Assembly: GCA_032622095.1 (NCBI GenBank)
Contig: CP136067.1
Coordinates: forward strand, 119,835,281 to 119,899,280
Reading direction: 5' to 3'
Length of the DNA: 64,000 bases
Source of the DNA: Siphonodentalium dalli
Taxonomy: Eukaryota > Mollusca > Scaphopoda > Gadilida > Siphonodentaliidae
The notes beneath the pieces are model-generated. The model was not told the origin of the DNA. It saw only the letters and a list, made by a program, of their open reading frames with translations, and did no database searches. Within the stretch, counting starts at the first letter, position 1. Every line of letters starts with the position of its first letter. The position numbers and the translations under genes were made by a program. Shown here in pieces: positions 12,521 to 23,279 of the stretch.

Positions 12521-14486
12521 TTATCACACAGTCATTCCATATATACAGAAACACCACAGACACAACAATATAGTGACCCAATGTTTATACGTACACCTGA
12601 CCCATTGCCACGGATGACCATACATCCATGAGTCACAATGGAGGCCCACCGGGTATAATCCTAAACATGACCCATAACCATATAGTCACTCCGTGTATAC
12701 CCATGCATTCACCTCACGATTGGCCATACGGTAATCCCCTGTATACCTATTCTCCACACAGATGGTCAAATAGACATTCAATATATACATCAACACCACA
12801 CCAATGACCATAGAGTCACTCCAGGTATACATATGCACCTCACCAATGGCCATATAGCCACTCGCTTCATACACATACCCTCACCCATGTCACCTGGTAT
12901 ACTCCTTCACCTGACATATGTGACATACCCGTGTGTACCTATTCAAAACATTCATACATGATCATGGTCAATCCTTGTATACACATTCACCTCACCATTG
13001 GCCATGTCACTCCATGTATCCCTATGTGTCGCACCATAGCCGAATAGCGACACAAGATATACTAATACACCCCAGCTATGTAAAAAAAAGTCACTCCATG
13101 TATGCATATGCACATCACCCATGGCCATATAGCCACTCGCTATATACACATACCCCTCGCCCATTACCATATATCAACACGTGTGTATACCCGTATAACC
13201 TACACATGGCCATACCGCCACGAGTCACCAAGCAGGAACACCAGGTATACTCATACACCTGACACATGACCATTTAGTCACTCCCTGTATAGATATTCAT
13301 TACATTTATGACCATACAGTCACTACATGTATACATATTCGACATACATAGTCATATAACCACTCGATATATACATATGCAGCCCACCCTAGACCATAGA
13401 GTCACTCCATGTATACATATACACCTCACCAACGGCCATTCAGCCCTTCCTGATATACAAAAAACCTGCACACACGACCACTCATACCTTCCATACTTGC
13501 ATATACACCTCACACATGACAATTCAGCAACTCACCGTATAATCATACACGCCATCCATGATCATACAGCTAATCCCTATACACCCACCAATGATAACAC
13601 ATCCACGAGATATATAAATATATACCACAAGGACACTCCCTATATACCCACACGCTCGATAATGTCCACCAGCTTACTCCAGGTATGCATATACACTTCA
13701 ATCATGACCGTACAGTCATTCCATGTATACCTATACACATTACCCGTAACAATAAAATAACTCCCTATGTATCCACACACCCCATCCATGATCATACAGA
13801 CAACACATGTACATCCCACCCATGACCTTACAGTCACTCCATATATACATAATCAACACATAGATGACCATGTAACTATATTCATACACCACATCAATGT
13901 CCATACAGGCACATCGGGTGCACCCGTACTGGATATACACAACAATACAACATACAGTCACTACATTCATACCGATTCACCTCAAACATGACCATGACCT
14001 CTCCCTGTATACCTATACATCTTACAATGGACGACCCACACATAACCATATAGTCACTCCTTGTATACCTATTCACATCATTCGTGACATACAATAACTC
14101 CCTATATACCTATTCACCTCAACTATGATCATAGAGTAACTCCCTGACTACCATCTTGGCATCCACCCTGCATCCAGTTGATATTTTGTGTTACCATAAT
14201 GGACCAGAATAGCCACAGATTATGGTTCATCTCGGTTCCGTCTCAACGTTCTGCCCATTTCCTTTCAATAATATGGCCAGAATAACAAAAGAGGTTCTCG
14301 GCAAAATTCCATACTTTAAAATGAATTTGTCATGCCCAACACGGAACTGTGACAACCAGAATAGAACATATAGTTGTCAGTTAATTAACTAACACGTATA
14401 ATAACCAAGTGAGTCACAATTTACTACCTTTTCGGATAACACAGAGAATAATGTTCAGGATATATGTAAAAAAAACTTTTTACAAA

Positions 14487-14756
14487 TTTGGTTGCCATTT
14501 TGGAAGCCATCTTGAGCAATTTGGTCTTCCTGATATACAAAAAACCTGCACACACGACCACTCATACCTTCCATACTTGCATATACACCTCACACATGAC
14601 AATTCAGCAACTCACCGTATAATCATACACGCCACCCATGATCATACAGCTAATCCCTATACACCCACCAATGATAACACATCCATATATGTAAAAAAAA
14701 CTTTTTACAAATTTGGTTGCCATTTTGGAAGCCATCTTGAGCAATTTGGTCTATAG
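14487..14756 (+). repeat. Nested duplication inside foldback 2
   Basis: The ~48 bp block 'TTGGTTGCCATTTTGGAAGC...AGCAATTTGGTC' occurs at 14487 and again near 14711. Between them (14526-14685) is an almost exact copy of 13447-13607 from the subrepeat domain. A segment ~1 kb away was therefore copied into the arm together with a duplication of the flanking block. Confidence 0.8.
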
Positions 14757-15159
14757 ATACCGTAGTGTGACACATTTAAGATAGACCAAAACAATAAACA
14801 CATTTGAATCCAGAGACAGTTACATTTTACCAATGATAGTTGCATTTTACTTGAAAAAAATGGTCTATACCTGAAAAGTTAATTTTTGCCGATATTTATG
14901 TCAAGTTTTTGAGAGAAAACTCCAATATTTTTTGTGATGTCAGTGGTAACAATAGTAACAATTAACCATGGTGCATCAGATATGTTAGTGTTTGTGAAAT
15001 TTTATACCGTGTTCCAATAATTGCATATTTAATTGCTCCAATGATCAGTTAATATACAAAACACAATATAAAGTCACAATACTCAAGCAGTTCCAAACAG
15101 CATGAACTGGTCTAGAAGATATTTGTGAAAAAACGACATATTTTCAACTTAATCCTGAT

Positions 15160-15588
15160 TCACAGAACTTTCAACCGGGTGTGATTTCATGAAGAGCGTT
15201 TATTTATTAAATAACATACTTGTCCATATATGTATAGCAGATGATGAGATAGTTATGACAGAAATGTCGCGAGGGGTGATTCAAATAACAAAGTATTCCC
15301 ATGTTTATGAGATTATATGTATAACGAGTGTGATATATGTCTCGATATTGACTTACTGTATTTTCGAGGCAATAAAAACAGTATGTGACTTTAAGTTGAT
15401 TTTATGGGTGAAATATGGGTCACAGACAGCGACAGGCACCCTCATTGGATTCAGCATACTTGAAATATGCTAGAAAACTTAGTTTCATGCTTTTCCCCAA
15501 AAATGCCTCTAGGGTTCTAGTATTCCACAAATGTAGCTTTTCCGACCAGACTATATAATTAAAGTCACGTTGACACACGATCAATGCA
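15160..15588. other. Sequence upstream of the candidate exon
   Basis: AT-rich with no repeat recognised. 'CTATATAATT' at 15551-15560, about 35 bp before the ATG at 15589, could be a TATA-like element, but this is weak. Confidence 0.25.
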
Positions 15589-15741
15589 ATGGGAGGAGCA
15601 GGTATATATGCGTCCGAGTACGCTCCAACATCGGAAACTGGTTCCGCGCGTACACCGAGCAGGAATCCCAGCCCAGTCACAACGAAGAATCGATCAACTC
15701 CAACGACTCCAGACTCTCAGCATTCTCAGCATCGTTTGGAG
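15589..15741 (+). CDS. Candidate short coding exon, product unknown
   Basis: I do not recognise the protein. A 51-codon frame starts at an ATG in good context (GCAATGG), with an in-frame TGA at 15571-15573. It ends exactly at a consensus splice donor, GAG|GTAAGC, in phase 0. The peptide is rich in Ser, Thr and Pro (for example TPSRNPSPV near residues 22-30), typical of disordered N-termini. Base composition is clearly GC-richer than the AT-rich surroundings. Just downstream lies a decayed LINE in the opposite orientation, which would be inside the following intron. The next exon was not found. The GPCR at 27 kb is not its continuation, because that exon has its own start with an upstream in-frame stop. 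Chance is possible. Confidence 0.35.
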
Positions 15742-15859
15742 GTAAGCGTGATAGATTTTATCTTTCATCAGTTTCAGTTTAGCCCTTTCTGTACTAATCA
15801 TCTTTTTGAAATACGGGACTTTTTTCAGTCTGATTTGGAAATGGCCGAGTTTTTTTTTC

Positions 15860-16080
15860 AGCCGCAGCGTAGATAATTTTGGGGTTTTTCCATAAATATA
15901 ATCCACTGGCTTTGTCAACTTTGAAGGATTTAATTGCACTTAGTATCTTATCTCGGATAATTGGAACATTGTGTAGTGATTTGGAGGATCTACCGGAAAG
16001 GGTTGATTATCATGACCATCGATAGTTGAGTTTATAATGAAGGCCTCATTCAAACACTTTGCTCTTTCACGATTGTTATG
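15860..16080 (-). pseudogene. Decayed LINE fragment (region before reverse transcriptase)
   Basis: Reading the minus strand from ~16071, one frame gives RERAKCLNEAF, then a spacer rich in Asp/Pro, then LSAIKSFKVDKASG. This resembles the 'KA..LN..F ... I..L...KA.GPDG' region just before the reverse transcriptase fingers of non-LTR retrotransposons. The key GPDG is altered and frames break on both sides. Related but unreadable sequence may continue to about 16500. A heavily mutated 5'-truncated insertion is likely. Confidence 0.4.
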
Positions 16081-16099
16081 CATGCCGTCACATAATTTT

Positions 16100-17055
16100 T
16101 TCCGTGTGGGCTATATAATGGTGGGACACATGTGGTTTTCTTTCTGTTCAGCAACTAATTTATTCTTTGCTAGAAATCAGGAGGGGTGTGTATTCATTAA
16201 CATCGTTCTTCAAGTTTAGTGCGTGAGATTGTGTTTCCGCGCATTTCTTCACGTTGTTCACATTATTTTCTGATATCTTTAAATTTTCCCCAAGAGACAT
16301 CTGAGTGTCTTCGTAAATATATATGTTCTCCATCTATAACTCAGCGCCTGATATCCCTTCGTATATCTCAGTTGAACCAAAAGCTTGTCGTTTATTCGTA
16401 TCGTGACTGTTGATTGGAGTATTGTCTCTTCATTACTGAGAGAAAAAGTTAGTTTATATTTTCAATTGTATTTAATTGTTCTTTCCAACCAACAGCCTCT
16501 ATCACACTGTTAGCCCTGAAATAATCTCCGTGTTTATAATTCCAAATATACTGCTCCTGAACGATGTGGTTTCATATCTTTTTATTTGCATTGTCGCATA
16601 CTTGTTAGAAAACTGTTATTGATCACGATTATGGGGACAAGAAGTGTCTGAAAGGTGGGCGCTACTCAATCTTGTTTAATTATACATTATTGAAGGTATG
16701 GTGGCCAACTGTTTCATTAAGTTTTGAATGTGGGTTATAAGCAGATTGGAGTTAAAATCTCCGAGTAAATAACATTTTCGTTTATTTTTAAGGCGTCATC
16801 TATTGATTCTTCAAAGATGTCCCAATAGTTAATGTGACATAATTGCTCTGATATGTAAGTTAGTGCGAGGAGGACTCGATTTTATTTATTTGCGATCTCA
16901 AACCTAAAGATAGAAGCGTCAAACTCGATTATGGTTATGCGTCCGAATTTTGGTCAGATCGAAATGGAGAATTGAAGTTTTCAATTAGTAAGTTTTCCAT
17001 CGGATAAGTTTGACCGAAGTTAGTAATTATCCCTGCTATATCAGGTTGTGAATTA
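16100..17055. other. AT-rich stretch, possibly more decayed LINE
   Basis: Part up to ~16500 may extend the LINE fragment on the minus strand. The remainder shows nothing recognisable. Confidence 0.3.
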
Positions 17056-17174
17056 GGTCCTGGGCCCAGTTTCATGAAGCAAGGACTTAAGATGATCTTA
17101 AGATGGACTTAATATAAGATGTAAGGTGGATCTTATTATGTGTTAGTATCCTGCCGATATATATACTGGTACAT

Positions 17175-17335
17175 ATATAGAGGATATGAAATGAGTGTTT
17201 CTCTCATATGATATTTATGAAACGAGTCTAAGAATTTTCAGTTTTCTCGAGCCTCCGGCGAGAGAAAACTGAAATTTCGTGACGAGTTTCATAAATATAA
17301 TATGAGAGAAACACGAATTACATATTCTATTTATC
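17175..17335. repeat. Palindrome
   Basis: TTTCTCTCATATGATATTTA and a TTTCAGTTTTCTCGAGCC arm fold back on GGCGAGAGAAAACTGAAA and ATAATATGAGAGAAA around a centre near 17252. The outer segment 'ACATATTCTATTTATC' recurs near 17549, suggesting an old insertion edge. Confidence 0.7.
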
Positions 17336-18374
17336 ATATGACACCTATAAATTGATTATGATGTCCAAAACGCAAATAGCTATATGACATCGGCAGCAAA
17401 AGGTTAATGTGACGTCACTTCATTGCACCGGAAGCCCAATTACACCTGGTGAACTAGCATAAATCATATGCACGCGAAGATATAGTGCGCTATTCTGTTC
17501 TCAGTTTGTGATATTATATCGTATGTTTATTAGATAAATACGAATTACATATTCTATTTATCGTATAACAATATCCAAAACTATATATTTCAAGATTATA
17601 ATTGCGAGAATTTCGGCATCGCGTTGATTGACGCGCACGAATTTGACCTGCATTTAGTTAGAGATGCGCTCGATCCCGGCTGCCATGCAGCCAATCAGTA
17701 CACACTTTTTGTCAACAAAGCAATCAAATTATCGGAAGGTGATATGAACTAGTAATTGATATGAAATTGATTTATGACATACTTTCCAACGTAAATAATG
17801 ATTGAGTCATATGATAAATGTTATTATTACCAAAATATGGTATAGCATCGACACATTTAACATATATATGTTTACCCCCCCCCCCCCCCCCAGCTACGAG
17901 AGTATGGTTTACAGCATACATTTTACAATCAAATTATAACATAATAATATAGAAAGGAAAGCATATAATAATAATAGCCGACATCAGAATTTATCAAACA
18001 GCTGAGTATAATTCATTCAATATTATCCTAGATGTAAAAATGTTCGGAGCAATTGTCACAACATGGTTACTCTCTACAATATGAATGTGCGATTTGAATC
18101 GCAAGCAAATAATGTCCAAGTCTGTGAAAATCTATTCTTTTTGTTACAGCAATTTGAAATGTATAGTCCGGTCTTGGTGATTTACAGCTAGTACAGTGCA
18201 TGGACACCCGCGTGGTCGCACCCCACCAATCGCGCAACCACTGGCCACATCCCTGCTGTAGCGTACCAGTTGATTATTAATTACTATACCATATCAGAAA
18301 CACCCCTCCGTGTTCGCAAGATGTTAATTTATATAACACTAGCCGATGAGACCGACGTCCGGGCTATTCAAAAA

Positions 18375-18815
18375 CCAAATTTCAAGTCGATAGCTCCACC
18401 CGTTTCCGAGATCTGGTCTGCGCATGCGCGAAGCTGGCGTCGCACGGGCTCGGGGACCCGATAAAATTCGTATCCGGGGCAAGATACATTCACATAGCAA
18501 ATTTCAAGTCGATAGCACCACCCGTTTCCGAGATCTGGTCTGCGCATGCGCGAAGCTTGCGTCGCACGGGCTCGGCGACCCGATAAAATTCGTATCCGGG
18601 GCAAGATACATTCACATAGCAAATTTCAAGTCGATAGCTCCACTCGTTTCCGAGATCTCGTCTGCGCATGCGCGAATTCAGCGCCGCACGGGCTCGCCAA
18701 TACGACAACGTCGACCGCCTGTCCAAACTACACACAAGTACCAAGTTTCGTCCCGATCGGTCGAGAATCGTAGATTTGTATAAATGACAGACATACAGAC
18801 AGACAGACAAACAGA
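18375..18815 (+). repeat. 122-bp tandem repeats ending in a GACA microsatellite (pearl-like)
   Basis: 'CAAATTTCAAGTCGATAG' recurs at 18376, 18498 and 18620, an exact 122-bp period. Each copy has 'CTGCGCATGCGCGAA' and 'CACGGGCTCG'. After the third copy the sequence runs through 'GAGAATCGTAGATTTGTATA' into ACAGACAGACAGACAAACAG (~18790-18815). Monomers followed by a tetranucleotide run is the layout of pearl/Helentron-like elements. Confidence 0.7.
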
Positions 18816-19062
18816 GGTCTTCAAAATATATATGAGATACACGAACAAGATCCCATCAATATTTCCGACAAAAGGTGGATCATAACTTAGGTCTTAACTT
18901 TAAGATTATCTTAAGACACCTCACATCTGACTTAAAGTTAAGACCAACGTTAAGACCATATTAAGTTAGGATCTTGTTCGTGAAACGCACTTATGATTGA
19001 AGTTTGAACTTACCATCTTAAGCCCCAACTATGTCATAAGTTGATTTCATGAAACTGGGCCC

Positions 19063-20470
19063 TCGGTTATACGTTGGACGGATCTCAAACTTAGAAGCAG
19101 CATCGTTATGACGACAAGGGAAAGTGCTAGTCTAAGATTGCATCACTTGGGAATATTGTAAAATGTACATTTAGGAAATAAATCTATTTTCGGCCTGTAT
19201 ATATATATTTTAAGTTATTAAAGTTGCCAATCGTGGCGCGATGCTGCATCGCCGAGATCCCCATCAAATACTATGAATGAGATCACAGCGATACAACCCG
19301 AGTGTGTACTCCGCCCGACCCCATCTGAAGTCCTGAAATGCTGAAATGTTATATGTTAATTTTGGCGTGAATTAGATATTAGTACGACCAGAATCAGGGG
19401 TTCCCGCGTCTGTTAATATAACCATACTAGCAGGGTTACCCGGCGTTTCCCAGGTTAATGCGATGAGAAACCCTCTGTATGCTGTGGATATTTGTTGGGG
19501 ATAGAGAATGCTCTTGCTTAAAAGTGTTATACGATTTCTCATAAATTGTATATTCAATAGCATCATAAAACATGATTATTACAGTCATGGGATATATAAG
19601 TAGTGGCTCACCTTGTCAATTGTCATTCTGTTTGTCGCGATTAATCCGTTTCAACAATATTGAAGTATGTATTTATTTACAACTGCGTATACATTAGACG
19701 TTATAATATGATACATGAACATCATAAACACATTAGTTCGATTAAAGATGATAATTGGGTTTTAAATATTGAGATGTATCAATCAGTTTAGTGGGTTGGA
19801 CTAAGTTCTCGAGGACACCTGGCTATCTCCATGAAGATACAGATGTTTCAAAGAAATTTCCAGGTGCTCCTCTGTTCATGGTGCTATATATTGGCTAAAT
19901 ATTCTCAGTTTAAACAAAATGTTGATGCGCATAAATATTAGCTACATGTGTCAGGCACAGAGCGAGGTTTTGAGTTGTTTATGTCAGTCGAGGAGTCTGT
20001 TATAAAACCCTTGTCAGATGTGCAGTATTGGGAGGATCCTGAAAAAGTCTTATGCTACTAACTGCATTTTCTTGTATATCAGAAGAAACTATATTTGACT
20101 GCACACTGTGACTACTATTTTTGAACAGGCCTTCCATATCTCTTGACACATTGTAACTTTTTTGTGGAAACTGTATTGAATGGAACAGACTGAATTTTGT
20201 TATAATATATATGCAATCCTCTGACGGTTCGGGGTCTCTCAGTTTGCACGAATATAATTATGTATCTCTTCAATAGAATGATAAATATACGTTTAATGCC
20301 TCTTCTATGTATCTGTTTTTGCTAGCTCATTTTGTGAATGCCCTGATTGCTATTCCCATATAAATGTGACAGTTAAGAAGATATAATTGTTCAAGTGACT
20401 TAAGTGGGTCACCATATGTCGTGATTGTGAAATGTGAACGTCCAAAACTACTTAATGATATGGAGATGGC
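19063..20470. other. Nothing recognised
   Basis: AT-rich, with no exon or repeat family identified. Confidence 0.35.
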
Positions 20471-20489
20471 CTGGGTGACTGTATATAAC

Positions 20490-22516
20490 TTATATGTGGA
20501 TAAAGTCGAATAGCAATCTTATCAATGATAGTGCATATCCGCTTGCCATCCGCGACGCAAACGACACCAAATGTGATTTAATTCATGGTATATCATTAGA
20601 GAAAAACGTGTATGAATTCGGTGGAAATTGGTGCCAAATAAATTTGTACCAGCGTTTGCCTCTTTTGACATATTTAAACCACTCCCATTAGACTCATGGA
20701 TGCATGATATACTGGCGATGATTATATATATGTTTCGTGGAAATGAGCAACTAAACAAATTCTGAGAATAGTTATGACCCATATCTCTCACCCAACCGAC
20801 AGCAATTTGACGTCTTTAAATCACACGATGATATTCCTCGTATCATAGAGAAGAATAATATATCAATTGGGTGGAAATTGGGTCTAAAATAGTTTATTAA
20901 ATCAATTGTTGATGCAACGTTGACTCGAACAATGCCATATTGAGAAGGTGATTATGTATTCGTTTGGTGGAAATCGGCGACAAAACTATTTCACGATATA
21001 TTTTTAAATTTTGCCGACCTCCCCCTTTTCTTCCCTGACACCAACAGCGTCATTTTAGAAAATGTTTACCCGCACCGTTATCTTCCTTGTAAACAGTTAC
21101 CCCTCTTAGAACGCCTTGGTGCCATCTCGATTGTACCGCGTAAAGTTATATATAGAACGCACACAGACAGACAGACAGCACGATTTGATTTCTTGTATCA
21201 TTTGAGAAGAACGTGTCTGAATTTGATGGTAATTAGTACTAAAAATATTTTGTATCAGTCTTGGTGACCCTCCCGTCCCTATGTCAGTCTCAAGCGGCAC
21301 ACACTAAGACTCATTATAGATTAGAGATGCATATGTATGAAATTGGTGGAAATTGGCGAGTATACAAATTCGTATCAAATTTAAGGTCCCCATATCTCTC
21401 ACACATATGGTGTATCTAAACGACACGATAAGATTCCTCGTATCACAGAGAAGAATATGTATCATTCTGGTGGAAATCGGCACTAAACATATATATATAA
21501 TTTGTTGTGTCCCTCTCATCTCTTTACACAACTGACTCGAATGGCCCAACTTATGACATCCTTAAACCGCACGATTATACTCTTGATATCATGGAGATGA
21601 TTGTTTATAAGTTTGGTGATAATCGGCGACTAAACAATTTATTTTTATCAAATTTGGTGCCAATCCACACCCCCCATCTCTCAAACAAACAGCACCACTA
21701 TGGCATCTTTAAATCACACGATTAGGTTCCTCGTATCATGGATAAGAACGTGTATCAATTTGGTGGAAATTGAACCAAAAAAAATTGTGCATCAATTTTG
21801 GTGCCCCTGTCCCTTTCAATGCAACCCTGACTCGAATGAGGCCACATTTGACAGATATAAGCAACACCATTAGACTCCTCATACCATGGGGATGATTTTG
21901 TATAAGTGTGGTGGCAATCGGCGACTAAACCAATTATTATCAAATTAGTGCCCACCCCCTCCCAATCTCTCAACCAAAAGACAACAATTTGGCGTTGTTA
22001 AAGCGCACAATTTGATTCCTTGTATAATGAAGAAGAATGTATATCAATTTGGTGGAGATCGGCGCTAAAATTAGTTTTTCAATTTTGGTGCCTCTCTCCC
22101 CTTCCGTGCATCCCTGACTCGAACGACGCCACTTTTAAACCACACCGTTGGTTTTTTCATATCATGGGGATGATTATATATAAGTTTGGTGGAAATCGGC
22201 GACAGAAAAAAAATCTGCCCCTCCCCCTTCCGGGCACCCCTGACGCGAACGGCGCGACTTTAGCCAGATTTAAACCACACCATTAGATTCCTCATATCAT
22301 GGGGATTATTATGTATACGTTTGGTGGCAATCGGCGACAATATTGTTTTCTGCCCCTCCCCCTTTTCTGCCCCTGACAACAACGGCGTCACTTTAGAAAA
22401 TTCTAACCCCGACCATTATCTTTCTCGTAAAAAGCTACTCCTAGTAGACCCCTTTGGCATCATCTAGATGGTCCCCTGTGAATTTCTATAGAACACAGAC
22501 AGACAGACAGACAGAC
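20490..22516 (+). repeat. ~2 kb array of ~145 bp monomers with GACA runs (pearl-like)
   Basis: About 13 diverged monomers share TTTGGTGGAAATCGGCGAC, a C-rich 'cccctccc' block, 'ctgactcgaa.ggc', 'TTTAAACCACACGATTAGA' and 'CTCATATCATGGGGATGATT'. ACAGACAGACAG runs occur at ~21166-21178 and at the 3' end (~22497-22516). It is the same family, reversed, as 1-600 and 2740-3040. Short frames within it are repeat translations. Tandem cores ending in a tetranucleotide run fit pearl-type elements of bivalves (family knowledge). Confidence 0.75.
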
Positions 22517-22681
22517 ATTCGCAAATATAGATATAGATGTTTAAACATTTAACAAATATTTTACAGTAAGACAGAATAATATATATAATCGGATGATTGG
22601 AAAGGGGATTAAACAACAAGCCCAATGGCTTTTATTAAGTTTGCTCCCCTTTTGTTTCGCGCCCACTTTTCATTAAGTGTA

Positions 22682-22794
22682 GAGGGGGGGGGGGGGTCGG
22701 ACGGGAAGGAATGAAACTATCATAATTATAGTATAATGTTGGTGTCGTGAGAATCAAGGAGAGAGATTGTGAAGGAGAAAGACACAGAGAGGAC

Positions 22795-22840
<46 letters not shown>
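22682..22840. repeat. G-run and GA microsatellite
   Basis: A run of G (~22684-22697) is followed by AGAGAGAG over roughly 22796-22838. Simple repeat. Confidence 0.9.
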
Positions 22841-22869
22841 TAAAGGGGATGATATACTGGGAGAGGGGG

Positions 22870-23220
22870 TAGTTGTGAGGAGTGTTCAATAATTTAGTTG
22901 AGTTGTTACGTAATTGTAATAATAATGATGCTCGTCTATACTATTCTTCGTGTGTCAGGCGCCATGGGAGGGGGTCAAGCGCGATTCATATGTTCTTCGC
23001 AACGTTCTATAAAGTAGAGCACATGAGTGTATTTTTCACTCATCCATGGCTCATATTTATTCATTTGTTGCATACGTTCTATTGGGTATAATATGAGATG
23101 GTCCCATAAATGGCAAACATTAGTATTCAGTATCCCTTGGGGTGACATGAATGACTTTATCACCCCTGACAATATACATAAATATTTAGTCTACTATATC
23201 TATTTGTATTTGTATGAGCC
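22870..23220. other. Nothing recognised
   Basis: No feature was seen between the GA tract and the GTCCGTAAG repeats. Confidence 0.35.
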
Positions 23221-23221
23221 G

Positions 23222-23279
23222 GAGGTCCGTAAGAGCCAGGGTCCGTAAGAGCCAGGGTCCGTAAGAACCAGGGTCCGTA
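23222..23279 (+). repeat. 17-bp tandem repeats
   Basis: GTCCGTAAGAGCCAGGG is repeated about 3.3 times, directly abutting the left end of the CACTG element. Confidence 0.85.

Larger units (their letters stand above)
11452..15155. mobile_element. Foldback element 2 (diverged copy, truncated right end)
   Basis: Left end AGTCCGGGAGCCAATAG resembles the terminus of element 1. The block at 11790-11896 (through 'CTTCTAGATCAGTTCATATT') is matched in reverse complement at 15036-15150. The inner domain has ~42 bp subrepeats: about 12 units on the left (11900-12388) and about 39 on the right (12520-14150). The central loop at 12389-12520 is shared with element 1. Sequence at 14150-14525 matches 9770-10150 of element 1. 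The first ~340 bp of the left arm has no partner on the right, so the right end is truncated or rearranged. Confidence 0.75.
17062..19062. mobile_element. 2.0 kb element with GGGCCCAGTTTCATGAA terminal inverted repeats
   Basis: GGGCCCAGTTTCATGAA at 17062 is mirrored by TTCATGAAACTGGGCCC ending at 19062. Both ends have AAGATNATCTTAAG-type subterminal motifs. The interior holds a palindrome (17175-17335), a poly-C run (~17876-17892) and a 122-bp tandem array (18375-18740), probably nested insertions. No transposase and no clear target-site duplication were found. Termini of this style are common in non-autonomous DNA transposons; the superfamily is unassigned. Confidence 0.65.
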
